A DNA stretch of 64,000 nt from Verrucomicrobiaceae bacterium (GTDB taxonomy: Bacteria > Verrucomicrobiota > Verrucomicrobiia > Opitutales > Intestinicryptomonadaceae), in contig SUVO01000008.1 in NCBI GenBank assembly GCA_015061955.1, positions 1-64,000 on the forward strand, written 5' to 3'. A program made the position numbers and the translations under genes. This document shows, in pieces, positions 7,942 through 16,743 of the stretch; the first letter of the stretch is position 1; the number at the start of each line of letters is the position of its first letter. The notes beneath the pieces are model-generated. The model did not search any database. It had not been told where the DNA came from and saw only the letters and a program-made list of their open reading frames with translations.

Positions 7942-10116
7942 ATGAAAAACACATCTCATAAGTGGCATTTTTTTAGAGCTGGTGGCTCAAATCAGGTTAA
8001 AATTTGTTCGGGTAAAGATATTGAAAATATCGATAAGCTCGATGCTAAGTTGTGGTCGGCTTTGAGTTGCCCTACAAGTGGATTGACTTTAGATGCAAAA
8101 ACTTTGTCTTTGATTGACTCGGATTCAGATGGTAGAATCAGACGCGAAGAAATTATATCAGTATGCAAATGGACTTGTGCGAATTTAAAAAATTCTGATT
8201 TCCTCTTGAAAGGTTCGGAGTCGCTATCTATCGACAATATTAACACTGCTACTTCAGAGGGTGAAGTTTTATACAACAGTGCAAAGGAAATTCTTTCCAA
8301 CTTGGGCAAAGCTAATTCTAACGAAATTTCTGTTGCTGATTTTTCAGATGAAAGCAAAATTTTTGCTTCGACTCCGTTTAATGCCGACGGTATAATAACA
8401 GCGCTTTCGTGTGGTGATAATCAGCAAGTTAAGGAAACATTCGATATTGTGTTATCATGTTCTGACGCTAAAAACGACCGTTCTGGTTTAGATGGTATTG
8501 ATATAAATGATGTAGAAAAGTTTTTTGCCGATGCTTCGGTATATTTAGCTTGGGAAAAATCGCCATCTGAAAATTCAGATATATTGTTTATGGGCGCTGA
8601 TACACAAAACGCATTTAATGCTTTTGTTGCTGTTGAGGATAAAATTAATGATTGGTTCGCAAGATCGCAAGTGTTGGCTTATAATAAAGATGTGTCGGTT
8701 GTAATGCTTGCGCAGACAGACGACCAACTTGTTAAAGCGTATGTGGATATGAATACTGAAGAACTTAGAAAGCTACCTATTGTAAAGCTAAACTCTACTT
8801 TGGTAGTGGATTTTTCAGACGGGGTGAACCCTGCATGGAGCTCAGAATGTAATGCTTTTAAAACTTTTGTTTTGGAAAAAATACTTGGTACAACACAAGT
8901 TAGCTATGCACAGTGGAAAGATATAATTGCAAAGTTTACACCTTTCAGAGCATGGCAAACATCGAAACCAAATTCAAAAGTCCTACAAATCGAAGTTGCA
9001 AAGCTCGAGGAAGTTGCAGTTGATTCAAACAAACAAGCCTTATTAGATTTATTATCTAAAGATAGAGAACTAAAAACTAAAGTAGATAATTTCGCTTTGG
9101 TTGAAAAACTCGTGCATTTTAGTAGAGATTTATGCAAGTTGTTGAAAAACTTTGTTTCGTTTCAAGATTTTTATAGTAAAGGGCAAGAAGCAATATTCCA
9201 ATATGGTAAATTGTTTATAGACGGCCGTATGTGCGAGTTATGTACTAAGGTCGACAATGTAGCAAATCACTCTAAAATGGCAACTTTGGGCTATGGATAT
9301 TTAATATACTGCCAGTGCAAGAGGAAAGGTGCAGCAGATATTACTATTGCTACAATGATTACTGCAGGCGATTGCGATAATCTAATTGTTGGCAGAAATG
9401 GTATTTTCTATGATTATCAAGGTAATGAGTGGGATGCTTCTATTACCAAAATAGTAGACAATCCAATCGGAATATCGCAAGCGTTCTTTTCTCCATACAA
9501 ACGTGTTATTAAGTGGGCAAGCGAGCAAGTATCGAAACAAGCTGTTGATGCCGATAAAAATGTTGTATCTAATTTGACCACAGGAAAATCAACTGTTGCT
9601 ACTAAGGATAAAAAAATGGATATAGGTACAGTGGCTGCTTTGGGGGTAGCAGTGGGTGGTATTACTACGGCGTTTGGTATGATTTTAGATGCCATTTTTG
9701 GTTTAGGCTACTGGCTACCTTTAGGCGTTTTGGGTATAGTGTTGGCAATATCATTACCTTCCATGTTTATTGCGTGGTTGAAGTTGCGTATGCGTAATTT
9801 AGCTCCGTTACTTGATGGCAATGGTTGGGCAATAAATTGCAAAGCTTGTGTAAATATGACTTTTGGCGATCATCTGACACGCGTTGCTAGTCTACCTAAA
9901 GGGGCAAAATTGTCGAGAGTTGAGGAGTTCCCAAACAAGTCTATTTTGAAACACATAATTGCTTTGTTATTTATAATTGCTGTTGGTGTTGGTAGTTATC
10001 TATATTGTACAGGTTTTTTTGATAAGAATGAAAATTCGAAAAACCAAACTGTTGTACAAAAGGCTACTCTTGCACCTAAGGCAGAATGCAATGTTGAAAA
10101 AACAAAAGCTCCCTAA
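7942..10116 (+). CDS. membrane protein with N-terminal EF-hand, function unknown
   Basis: A 724-residue protein. Residues 59-70 form a textbook EF-hand loop (DSDSDGRIRREE, with D59, D61, D63, G64, I66 and E70 in the liganding positions), predicting calcium binding. A long, mostly helical soluble region follows. Hydrophobic segments lie near residues 555-620 (two helices: AALGVAVGGITTAFGM and the LGVLGIVLAI stretch) and near residues 673-693 (IIALLFIIAVGVGSYL). There is no N-terminal signal, so the large N-terminal part is probably cytoplasmic. I recognise no named family and assign no function. It is divergent from the Rrf2 regulator with 142 nt between the starts. Confidence 0.75.
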   Translation: MKNTSHKWHFFRAGGSNQVKICSGKDIENIDKLDAKLWSALSCPTSGLTLDAKTLSLIDSDSDGRIRREEIISVCKWTCANLKNSDFLLKGSESLSIDNINTATSEGEVLYNSAKEILSNLGKANSNEISVADFSDESKIFASTPFNADGIITALSCGDNQQVKETFDIVLSCSDAKNDRSGLDGIDINDVEKFFADASVYLAWEKSPSENSDILFMGADTQNAFNAFVAVEDKINDWFARSQVLAYNKDVSVVMLAQTDDQLVKAYVDMNTEELRKLPIVKLNSTLVVDFSDGVNPAWSSECNAFKTFVLEKILGTTQVSYAQWKDIIAKFTPFRAWQTSKPNSKVLQIEVAKLEEVAVDSNKQALLDLLSKDRELKTKVDNFALVEKLVHFSRDLCKLLKNFVSFQDFYSKGQEAIFQYGKLFIDGRMCELCTKVDNVANHSKMATLGYGYLIYCQCKRKGAADITIATMITAGDCDNLIVGRNGIFYDYQGNEWDASITKIVDNPIGISQAFFSPYKRVIKWASEQVSKQAVDADKNVVSNLTTGKSTVATKDKKMDIGTVAALGVAVGGITTAFGMILDAIFGLGYWLPLGVLGIVLAISLPSMFIAWLKLRMRNLAPLLDGNGWAINCKACVNMTFGDHLTRVASLPKGAKLSRVEEFPNKSILKHIIALLFIIAVGVGSYLYCTGFFDKNENSKNQTVVQKATLAPKAECNVEKTKAP

Positions 10117-10178
10117 ACAAAATATAAAAAACTTAAAAAAGGGTTAGTGAGCATTATGGAATGTTTATTAATATATTT

Positions 10179-10970
10179 ATGAAATTTGTAGATACTCACG
10201 CTCATTTAGATTATTTTATACGCCGAAATCAATTATCGGAAATTATTGCCGATGCAAAGTCTGTTGGCCTTGTAAAAGTTATAGTAGCGTCGGCATCGCC
10301 TGAAAATTGGAGCGAATATGAAAATGTTGCAAAGCTATATAAGGATTTCATCTTATGGCAAATAGGTATTCATCCTAGTGATATTGATGAAAATTCAGAT
10401 TTAGCTTTAGATGCTTTATCAACTTATTTTACCTCGGATTGTCCTCCTATTGCTATTGGAGAAATTGGTTTGGATTATCATTTTCTTCCAAAAGATAAAT
10501 CGGAAGCTGAAAATATAATTGTACGTCAAAAACAAATCTTTAAGCGTCAGCTAATGTTAGCAAACGATTTTAATACAAAAGTTTGTATTCATGCACGCGA
10601 TGCTGTTGATGATGCAATTCAGATAATGCGTGAGGTTGATTTCAATTTTAACAATGCTGTATTTCATTGTTTTGCAGGTACTCCAACGCAATTGAAATAT
10701 TTGAATCAATTAGGTGGCAGGGCTTCTTTTACGGGCATAATAACGTATCCTTCGGCTGATGAAATGAGACAGTGTATGCTTGCTCAAGGTTTAGACAAGT
10801 TGATGTTTGAAACAGATTGTCCGTATTTAGCACCAATCCCAATGCGTAAAAATGTAAATCAGCCAGCCTATGTAAAACATACGGTGGAATACGCTTCTAA
10901 ATTATTTGATGTATCGTTAGAAAATCTCGCACAAATAACAACGCAGAATTCGTTAGAGTTCTTTTGCTGA
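10179..10970 (+). CDS. tatD: TatD-family metal-dependent hydrolase/DNase
   Basis: A 263-residue TIM-barrel hydrolase of the amidohydrolase superfamily. VDTHAHLDY at the N-terminus supplies the first two metal ligands, GEIGLDYH the glutamate, CIHARDA and VFHCFAG further histidines, and FETDCPYLAP the catalytic aspartate. TatD proteins are 3'-5' DNases or RNases linked to DNA repair and RNA turnover. I chose the ATG at 10179 because the family begins almost directly at VDTHAHLD; an in-frame ATG at 10161 would add six residues. It opens the plus-strand housekeeping run. Confidence 0.92.
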   Translation: MKFVDTHAHLDYFIRRNQLSEIIADAKSVGLVKVIVASASPENWSEYENVAKLYKDFILWQIGIHPSDIDENSDLALDALSTYFTSDCPPIAIGEIGLDYHFLPKDKSEAENIIVRQKQIFKRQLMLANDFNTKVCIHARDAVDDAIQIMREVDFNFNNAVFHCFAGTPTQLKYLNQLGGRASFTGIITYPSADEMRQCMLAQGLDKLMFETDCPYLAPIPMRKNVNQPAYVKHTVEYASKLFDVSLENLAQITTQNSLEFFC

Positions 10971-11051
10971 TTTATTGTTAAACAAGCATAAAAAGCTTGC
11001 CCATATTGTAAAAATTGTCTTATTTAAATAAGAAAACAAATACGGAATTTT

Positions 11052-11966
11052 ATGGAAGAAATTGTAATTATTGGTAGTGGTTGTGCTGGTATGGGTGCTG
11101 CTATTTATGCTGCTCGTGCTGGAATGGCTCCGTTGGTTTTAGAAGGTCCTCAGTCGGGAGGTCTTTTGACTACTACGAGCGATGTCGAAAATTTCCCTGG
11201 TTTCCCTGAAGCTATAAATGGGTTTGAACTTGTTTGGAAAATGCGTCAGCAGGCTGAAAAATTTGGCGCAAGAGTTGAAAGTGCTATCGTTGAAAGTGTC
11301 GACTTTTCGGGCGAAACAAAAAAATTAAACTTACGGGGCGAACGAGTAATAGAAGCTAAAAAAGTGATTATTGCAACTGGTTCATCGCCTCGAATGACTG
11401 GTGCAAAAGGTGAAAAAGAACTTTATGGGGGCAAAGGCGTATCGGCATGTGCAACTTGCGATGGTGCATTTTATCGCGGTAAAGATGTTGTAGTTATTGG
11501 TGGTGGCGATACTGCTTGCGAAGAAGCTATATTTTTAACTCGATTCTGTTCTTCTGTAAAATTGGTGCATCGACGCAACGAGCTTAGGGCATCGAAGATT
11601 ATGGCAGAACGTTTGTTGGCTAACGAAAAAATTACTCCAATTTGGGACAGTGTGTTAGAAGAAGTTTTAGCTGATGAAACTGGTGTATGTTCGGGTATTA
11701 TTCTCAAAAATATAAAAACTGGAGAGCTTTCAAAAGTAGATTGTAAAGGCGTTTTTGTGGCTATTGGTCATGTGCCAAACACTGCTGCATTTAAAGGTGC
11801 TGTCGATATGGACGACGAAGGATACATTGTTGTTTATGGTGCTGTTGGTACTAATGTTGAAAACGTTTTCGTGGCAGGCGATTGTGCCGATAGAGATTTT
11901 AGACAAGCTATTACTGCTGCCGCATCGGGCTGTAAAGCGGGTATAGTTGCAAGCAATCAACAATAA
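11052..11966 (+). CDS. trxB: thioredoxin-disulfide reductase
   Basis: A 304-residue FAD/NADPH enzyme that reduces thioredoxin in the cytoplasm. The FAD-binding glycine motif IGSGCAGMGAAIYAAR lies at the N-terminus. The redox-active CATCDG (C133, C136) is followed by the NADPH motif VVIGGGDTACEEA, and a second FAD contact, VFVAGDCAD, is near the C-terminus. Length is typical of the bacterial low-molecular-weight class. prmA begins 7 nt after its stop, so the two are co-transcribed. No thioredoxin gene is in the window. Confidence 0.96.
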   Translation: MEEIVIIGSGCAGMGAAIYAARAGMAPLVLEGPQSGGLLTTTSDVENFPGFPEAINGFELVWKMRQQAEKFGARVESAIVESVDFSGETKKLNLRGERVIEAKKVIIATGSSPRMTGAKGEKELYGGKGVSACATCDGAFYRGKDVVVIGGGDTACEEAIFLTRFCSSVKLVHRRNELRASKIMAERLLANEKITPIWDSVLEEVLADETGVCSGIILKNIKTGELSKVDCKGVFVAIGHVPNTAAFKGAVDMDDEGYIVVYGAVGTNVENVFVAGDCADRDFRQAITAAASGCKAGIVASNQQ

Positions 11967-11973
11967 TAAAGTT

Positions 11974-12855
11974 ATGGTAAGAATATTTTTAAACGTAAAA
12001 AATACAATTGTAGAACCTCTCGAATCTTGGTGTTGCGAAATGGATTGCCCAAATTGGGGAATCGAAAAAATCGACGATAAACATCAGCCAATGCTCTTTG
12101 GATATTTTGAAAATCGCAGGGAAGCACTCGATAATTTTACAAAGTTGCGTGCAGCTTTTCCAGAGCTTCCAACTGCACATACCATTGAAGATGTAAATGA
12201 TTGTGATTGGCAAAATGAATACAAAAAGTTTCTAACAGCTTGGAATTATCGCGATTTAAACTGGGTGCCATTGTGGATGCGTGGCGAATACAACGAACCA
12301 GAAAATCAAAAGGTATTTTATTTTGATGCTGGTCTTGCATTCGGTACTGGTGACCATCCAACAACACGCTTGTGTGCAATGAGTATGTTAGATTACATTG
12401 ATGAATGTGGTGGCGATGTTTCTGACAAATTTATAATAGACGCAGGTTGTGGTTCTGGTATATTGGCGCTCACTGCAAAAATGTATGGTTTTGGTACTGT
12501 ATATGGTTTCGACCGCGATGAAGAAGCTGTGCGTGTAAGTATTGAAAACGCTTCGCTCAATAACATCGAAATGAAAAATATGAGCTTTGAGCATGCTGGT
12601 ATTGAAAGAGCTTTAGATGGTAAACAAGCCGATATTGTTCTTGCTAATATAATTTCTGATGTTCTTTGTATATATGCCGACAACCTTATTGATGCAGTAA
12701 AAGACGGAGGTACGCTTGTATTGAGTGGTATTTTGGCAACTGAAAACGAAAAAGTAAAAGAATATTTCTTGTCGCGTTTAGATGGTCGCGAAGAAAGTTG
12801 CGAAGGTATGCCAATGGGCGAGTGGTCGCGTTTGGTAATTAAAATGAAAAAGTAA
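11974..12855 (+). CDS. prmA: ribosomal protein L11 methyltransferase
   Basis: A 293-residue SAM-dependent methyltransferase expected to methylate L11 (rplK lies in this window at 44649). The catalytic domain shows FGTGDHPTTRLC, the SAM motif IDAGCGSGILAL, the acidic post-motif GFDRDEEAV, and VLANIIS as the motif IV region. The N-terminal substrate-recognition domain is divergent. I chose ATG 11974, 7 nt after trxB; an in-frame TTG at 11947 would overlap trxB. Confidence 0.92.
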   Translation: MVRIFLNVKNTIVEPLESWCCEMDCPNWGIEKIDDKHQPMLFGYFENRREALDNFTKLRAAFPELPTAHTIEDVNDCDWQNEYKKFLTAWNYRDLNWVPLWMRGEYNEPENQKVFYFDAGLAFGTGDHPTTRLCAMSMLDYIDECGGDVSDKFIIDAGCGSGILALTAKMYGFGTVYGFDRDEEAVRVSIENASLNNIEMKNMSFEHAGIERALDGKQADIVLANIISDVLCIYADNLIDAVKDGGTLVLSGILATENEKVKEYFLSRLDGREESCEGMPMGEWSRLVIKMKK

Positions 12856-13815
12856 ATGATGAAAATTTCCGACATAAAAAACTTCAAAGAAGACGAAGGT
12901 AAAATACCATTTGATGTAGTTGCAGTCTTGAAAGGTATTCAAGTGCGTACTGCAAAGAACGGAAGCGAATTTCTAATGTTAGATTTTGGTGATAATTCGG
13001 GTTCGTTTTCTACAATGTGCTTTTATGGTTCGCAGGCTTTTTCAATTTTGAAAGATGCACAGGTGGGCGAAGTCTTTGAAGTTAGTGCAAGTACCGATTT
13101 TTATCAGGGTAGAATGAGCCCTAAAATCGATAGTGTGCGTAAATTAGAAGATGTAGAAATTGCAGAGTTGTACGCATCGTTAGCACCTGTATCACCCCAC
13201 GATCCAGAAAAAATGCGTGCAGAACTTGAAACATTTATTGAAGCTATTGAAGATGAAAATTTGCGTGCAACTGTAAACTACGCATTGGAAAGTACTGCTG
13301 GCGATTTCTTTACTTCTACTGCTGCCGTAAAAATGCATCACGCATATATGTTTGGTTTGTTAGAACATTCATTGCGTTGTGCCCGTATGGCATCGGCTCT
13401 TGCTCCGTTATATCCAGATATAGATAAAGATTTGGTTTTGGCTGGAACTATACTGCACGATATAGGTAAAGTTGTGGAATATTCACAAGGTTTAGCTGTT
13501 GATAGAACGCGTACTGGTATTTTGCAAGGTCATGTGGTTTTAGGTTATAGAATTGTACGCAGAGCTGGTTTGAAATGTGGCTTGAATACCGACTTACTTG
13601 AACGCTTAGAACATATTATATTGAGTCATCAAGGAGAACCAGAATGGGGCGCGGCTGTACGCGCAGCAACTCCAGAAGCAGTGTTTGTTTCAAATATAGA
13701 TAATTTCGATGCTAAGATGGGTGCAATCGAAGCTGCATTTGCTCAGGATAACAGTGAGTTTGTTGATGTTCCAGCTTTGCGTGTAAAAGTGTTAAATGCA
13801 AAAGTAATACACTAA
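12856..13815 (+). CDS. YhaM-like 3'-5' exoribonuclease (OB-fold + HD domain)
   Basis: A 319-residue protein with an N-terminal OB-fold (about 15-100) and a C-terminal HD phosphohydrolase domain (about 160-290). HHAYMFGLLEHSLRCA, ILHDIGKV (the HD pair) and IILSHQGE are the metal-site motifs. This OB-HD arrangement is that of Bacillus YhaM/CBF1, a 3'-5' exonuclease of RNA and some DNA. It starts immediately after the prmA stop with no gap, so translation is probably coupled. Confidence 0.88.
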   Translation: MMKISDIKNFKEDEGKIPFDVVAVLKGIQVRTAKNGSEFLMLDFGDNSGSFSTMCFYGSQAFSILKDAQVGEVFEVSASTDFYQGRMSPKIDSVRKLEDVEIAELYASLAPVSPHDPEKMRAELETFIEAIEDENLRATVNYALESTAGDFFTSTAAVKMHHAYMFGLLEHSLRCARMASALAPLYPDIDKDLVLAGTILHDIGKVVEYSQGLAVDRTRTGILQGHVVLGYRIVRRAGLKCGLNTDLLERLEHIILSHQGEPEWGAAVRAATPEAVFVSNIDNFDAKMGAIEAAFAQDNSEFVDVPALRVKVLNAKVIH

Positions 13816-13819
13816 GAAA

Positions 13820-14428
13820 ATGAAAATTTTTATAGCAACATCAAATAAACATAAAGTACAAGAATTTTCACAGATGTTTGAAAATGCTGGCTTGAATTGT
13901 TTGGTACATGGAGTTGATGAAATTGATGGTTTTATTCCACCTGTTGAAGATGGTTCAACCTTTGCAGAGAACTCATTTATAAAAGCACGAGCATTGAAGA
14001 AATTTGTATCTGACGCATTCGTAATGGCTGATGATAGTGGAATTGTTGTAGATGCTTTGAATGGTGCTCCTGGAATTTATTCGGCTCGTTATGCTGGTGT
14101 TGATGGGGCAAATGCTGATTTGTCGAACAACGAAAAACTTTTAAAAGAGCTTGAAAATGTTCCCGATTGCGAGCGTTCGGCACGTTTTGTGTGTGCAATA
14201 GCTTTAATTACTCCATCGGAAGATGAATTTGTTTTTGAAGGTAAGATTGAAGGTTTCATAAATCACGGAGCAGTTGGTTGTGGTGGGTTTGGATACGATC
14301 CACTTTTCTATGTTCCAGAATTTAATAAAACTACTGCCGAGCTTTCGGCTGAAGAGAAAAATAAGGTTAGTCATAGAGGGCAAGCTTTCAAGAAAATGGT
14401 AGAATTTTTAAAAAAACAAAAGGTCTAA
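13820..14428 (+). CDS. rdgB: non-canonical purine NTP pyrophosphatase (XTP/dITPase)
   Basis: A 202-residue HAM1/RdgB protein that hydrolyses dITP, XTP and ITP to monophosphates, keeping deaminated purines out of DNA and RNA. Family motifs are ATSNKHKVQEF at the N-terminus, EDGSTFAENSFIKA, MADDSGIVVDALNGAPGIYSA, GFGYDPLFYVPE and the SHRGQAFKKM end. Length is normal. It lies 4 nt after the YhaM-like gene and 1 nt before the aldose epimerase gene. Confidence 0.95.
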   Translation: MKIFIATSNKHKVQEFSQMFENAGLNCLVHGVDEIDGFIPPVEDGSTFAENSFIKARALKKFVSDAFVMADDSGIVVDALNGAPGIYSARYAGVDGANADLSNNEKLLKELENVPDCERSARFVCAIALITPSEDEFVFEGKIEGFINHGAVGCGGFGYDPLFYVPEFNKTTAELSAEEKNKVSHRGQAFKKMVEFLKKQKV

Positions 14429-14429
14429 A

Positions 14430-15551
14430 ATGAAAAAATGTGTATCAATAATTGTAGCTATAGCAATGTCGTGCGTAGCTTTTGGTCAGTCGATAAGCGA
14501 GGCTGATTTTGGTAAAACAAAAAGTGGTGAAAGTGTAAAACTTTTCACTTTGAAAAACAAAAATGGTTTGGTAGCTAAAATTACTAATTATGGCGCAATT
14601 ATTACTGAGCTTCATTTGCCAGACAGAAATGGTAATTTTGCCGATGTTGTTTTGGGCTTTGATAATATTCCAGATTACGAAAATTTAAGCGATTATTTTG
14701 GTGCTGTTGTTGGTCGTTATGGCAACAGAATTGCCGATGCAAAATTTGAATTGTATGGCAAAAAATATACCCTTGAAAAAAACAACAATGGCAATTCTTT
14801 GCATGGTGGCTTTGTTGGTTTCGACAAAAAAGTTTGGAAAGTTGCCGATGCATCAGCTAATAAAAACGGAGCAGTTCTCAAACTTGAATTGTTATCGCCA
14901 GACGGAGAAAATGGTTTTCCGGGTAATTTGAGAATTGTTATAACTTATACCTTAGATAATTCAAATCAGCTTTCGGTAAATTACTATGCAATTACCGATA
15001 AACCTACGGTTTGTAATTTAACACAACATTCTTATTTTAATCTTTATGGAGCAGGAAATGGTAATATCTTAAATCACGAAGTTACTATAAATGCTGATAA
15101 ATTTACTCCGGTAGATAAATATTTAATTCCAACAGGAGATTTAGATGATGTTGAAGGTACGCCATTCGATTTTCGCAAACCTAAAACGGTTGGTTCACGT
15201 ATTGAACAAGAGCATAAGCAACTTGCATATGGTGGTGGATACGATCACAATTGGGTACTGAACAAGGGTGGTAATTTATCGGCTATGACATTCGCTGTTC
15301 GCGTTTATGAGCCAATTAGTGGACGCCAAATGGAAATATACACAAACGAACCTGGTGTTCAATTCTATTGTGGTAATTTCTTGAAAGGTCAGCGTGGTAA
15401 GGGTGGCAAAGCATATAATTATCGCTATGGTATGTGTTTTGAAACTCAGCATTTCCCAGATTCACCAAATCAAAAAGATTTCCCATCAACAACTTTAACA
15501 CCAGATAAAACTTATAATACTACAACAATATTTAAGTTTTCGGTTCAGTAA
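14430..15551 (+). CDS. galM: secreted aldose 1-epimerase
   Basis: A 373-residue mutarotase that interconverts alpha and beta anomers of aldoses such as galactose. A signal peptide ends at AFG near residue 19, so this version is exported, unlike cytoplasmic GalM; it may act on sugars released by the periplasmic glycosidases encoded nearby. Family motifs include TNYGAIITELHLPDRNG, VGRYGNRIADAKF, NSLHGG, LTQHSYFNL (catalytic histidine region), the GGGYDHNWVL block and PGVQFYCGNF carrying the region of the catalytic glutamate. It lies 1 nt after rdgB, an odd partner for an exported enzyme. Confidence 0.93.
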   Translation: MKKCVSIIVAIAMSCVAFGQSISEADFGKTKSGESVKLFTLKNKNGLVAKITNYGAIITELHLPDRNGNFADVVLGFDNIPDYENLSDYFGAVVGRYGNRIADAKFELYGKKYTLEKNNNGNSLHGGFVGFDKKVWKVADASANKNGAVLKLELLSPDGENGFPGNLRIVITYTLDNSNQLSVNYYAITDKPTVCNLTQHSYFNLYGAGNGNILNHEVTINADKFTPVDKYLIPTGDLDDVEGTPFDFRKPKTVGSRIEQEHKQLAYGGGYDHNWVLNKGGNLSAMTFAVRVYEPISGRQMEIYTNEPGVQFYCGNFLKGQRGKGGKAYNYRYGMCFETQHFPDSPNQKDFPSTTLTPDKTYNTTTIFKFSVQ

Positions 15552-15587
15552 AAGTAGGTATTTATATTCTTTAACGAGGAAAATTTT

Positions 15588-16502
15588 ATAAATTATACAG
15601 CTTTAGATTTTGAAACTGCCAATTCCGAGAGAACATCGATATGTTCTGTCGGAATTGTTCGTGTTGAGAATGGGCATATAGTTGAAAAAATTCATCAGCT
15701 GATAAATCCGTGTGCACCTTTTCAATACTGGAATACTCGTGTTCATGGTATTACCTCGCGCGATGTCAGAAATGCACCAACTTTTCCAGAATTTTGGGAG
15801 AAAATTAACAACAGATTTTCAGATGTCGTAGTTGCTCATAATGCAACATTCGATATATCGTGTTTGAAAAAATCGCTCGAACATTTCGGCTTAGAAAAGC
15901 CTGAATTCGATTATTACTGTACTTTGCGTATAAGTAGAAAACATCTGCCTATACAAAATTGTAAATTAGATTGTGTTGCACAATATTTTCAGTTAGGTGA
16001 ATTTAAACACCACAATGCTCTTGATGATGCCATTACGTGTGCTCGGATATTCTACAAACTAAAAAATAATTTTGATATTTCTGAGTTCAAAAAAAACTTT
16101 TGCGAAGTTGAACAAAAACTAGTAAAGGGCGTAAAACAAAAAACGGCATCAGAAATTATGATACGCAACAAACGTGCCGATATATCAAAGGCAATAGGTT
16201 TAAATGGTTCGCAAATTGTAGGTGCCGATAACTTTTTTGATTATTCAGATATTGATTTTTCAAAAACATTTAGAGTAGTTGGCAGATTTACTGATATGAG
16301 CGTTGGACAAATTGAAAGTGCAATTTTACGTATGGGTGGAAATATTGTAAACTCGGTTTCGGAATATCCTGATTACGTTATTGTCGGTGCCAAGCAAAGT
16401 GTATCTACTGCATACGGAGAATTTGATGATGAGGCTTATATTGCCAAGAAAGCTGGTATTAAGGTTGTGTCGGAACGTCATTTCTTAAGTCAAGTTTACT
16501 AG
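15588..16502 (+). CDS. DEDDh 3'-5' exonuclease with C-terminal BRCT domain (AUA start)
   Basis: A 304-residue relative of the DNA polymerase III epsilon proofreading subunit. Exo motif I is ALDFETAN at residues 5-12, motif II is AHNATFDI and motif III is HHNALDDAI, giving D, E, D, H and D catalytic residues. A BRCT domain covers about residues 205-304 (FRVVGRF, then GGNIVNSV). No ATG, GTG or TTG precedes motif I: the frame opens after a TAG near 15555. The best start is ATA at 15588, 8 nt after a GAGG ribosome binding site at 15576-15579. The first ordinary start, TTG at 15864, would remove motifs I and II and leave a dead enzyme. A sequencing error at the start codon cannot be excluded. Confidence 0.85.
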   Translation: MNYTALDFETANSERTSICSVGIVRVENGHIVEKIHQLINPCAPFQYWNTRVHGITSRDVRNAPTFPEFWEKINNRFSDVVVAHNATFDISCLKKSLEHFGLEKPEFDYYCTLRISRKHLPIQNCKLDCVAQYFQLGEFKHHNALDDAITCARIFYKLKNNFDISEFKKNFCEVEQKLVKGVKQKTASEIMIRNKRADISKAIGLNGSQIVGADNFFDYSDIDFSKTFRVVGRFTDMSVGQIESAILRMGGNIVNSVSEYPDYVIVGAKQSVSTAYGEFDDEAYIAKKAGIKVVSERHFLSQVY

Positions 16503-16528
16503 TTTTTTCATTTTTTTTAAAAAAGTTC

Positions 16529-16559
16529 TTGCTTTTATAAAAAAAATGTGGTCTATATA
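16529..16559 (+). promoter_or_regulatory. probable promoter of the initiator tRNA
   Basis: A TTGCTT -35 box at 16529-16534 and TATATA -10 box at 16554-16559 are separated by 19 nt; the -10 box ends 12 nt before the tRNA. The spacing is slightly long. Confidence 0.4.
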
Positions 16560-16571
16560 TATCAATAATGT

Positions 16572-16648
<77 letters not shown>

Positions 16649-16654
16649 ATTTTT

Positions 16655-16682
16655 AAAAGTCACCTAAAGGGTGGCTTTTTTT
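16655..16682 (+). terminator. intrinsic terminator after tRNA-fMet
   Basis: AAAAGTCACC pairs with GGTGGCTTTT around a short loop (one G:T pair), followed by a T run at 16676-16682. Confidence 0.85.
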
Positions 16683-16743
16683 GTGGGCATTTTAAAATAT
16701 TTTTATTGCAATAATTTAAGATGTAAATTCAGTATTATCTATT

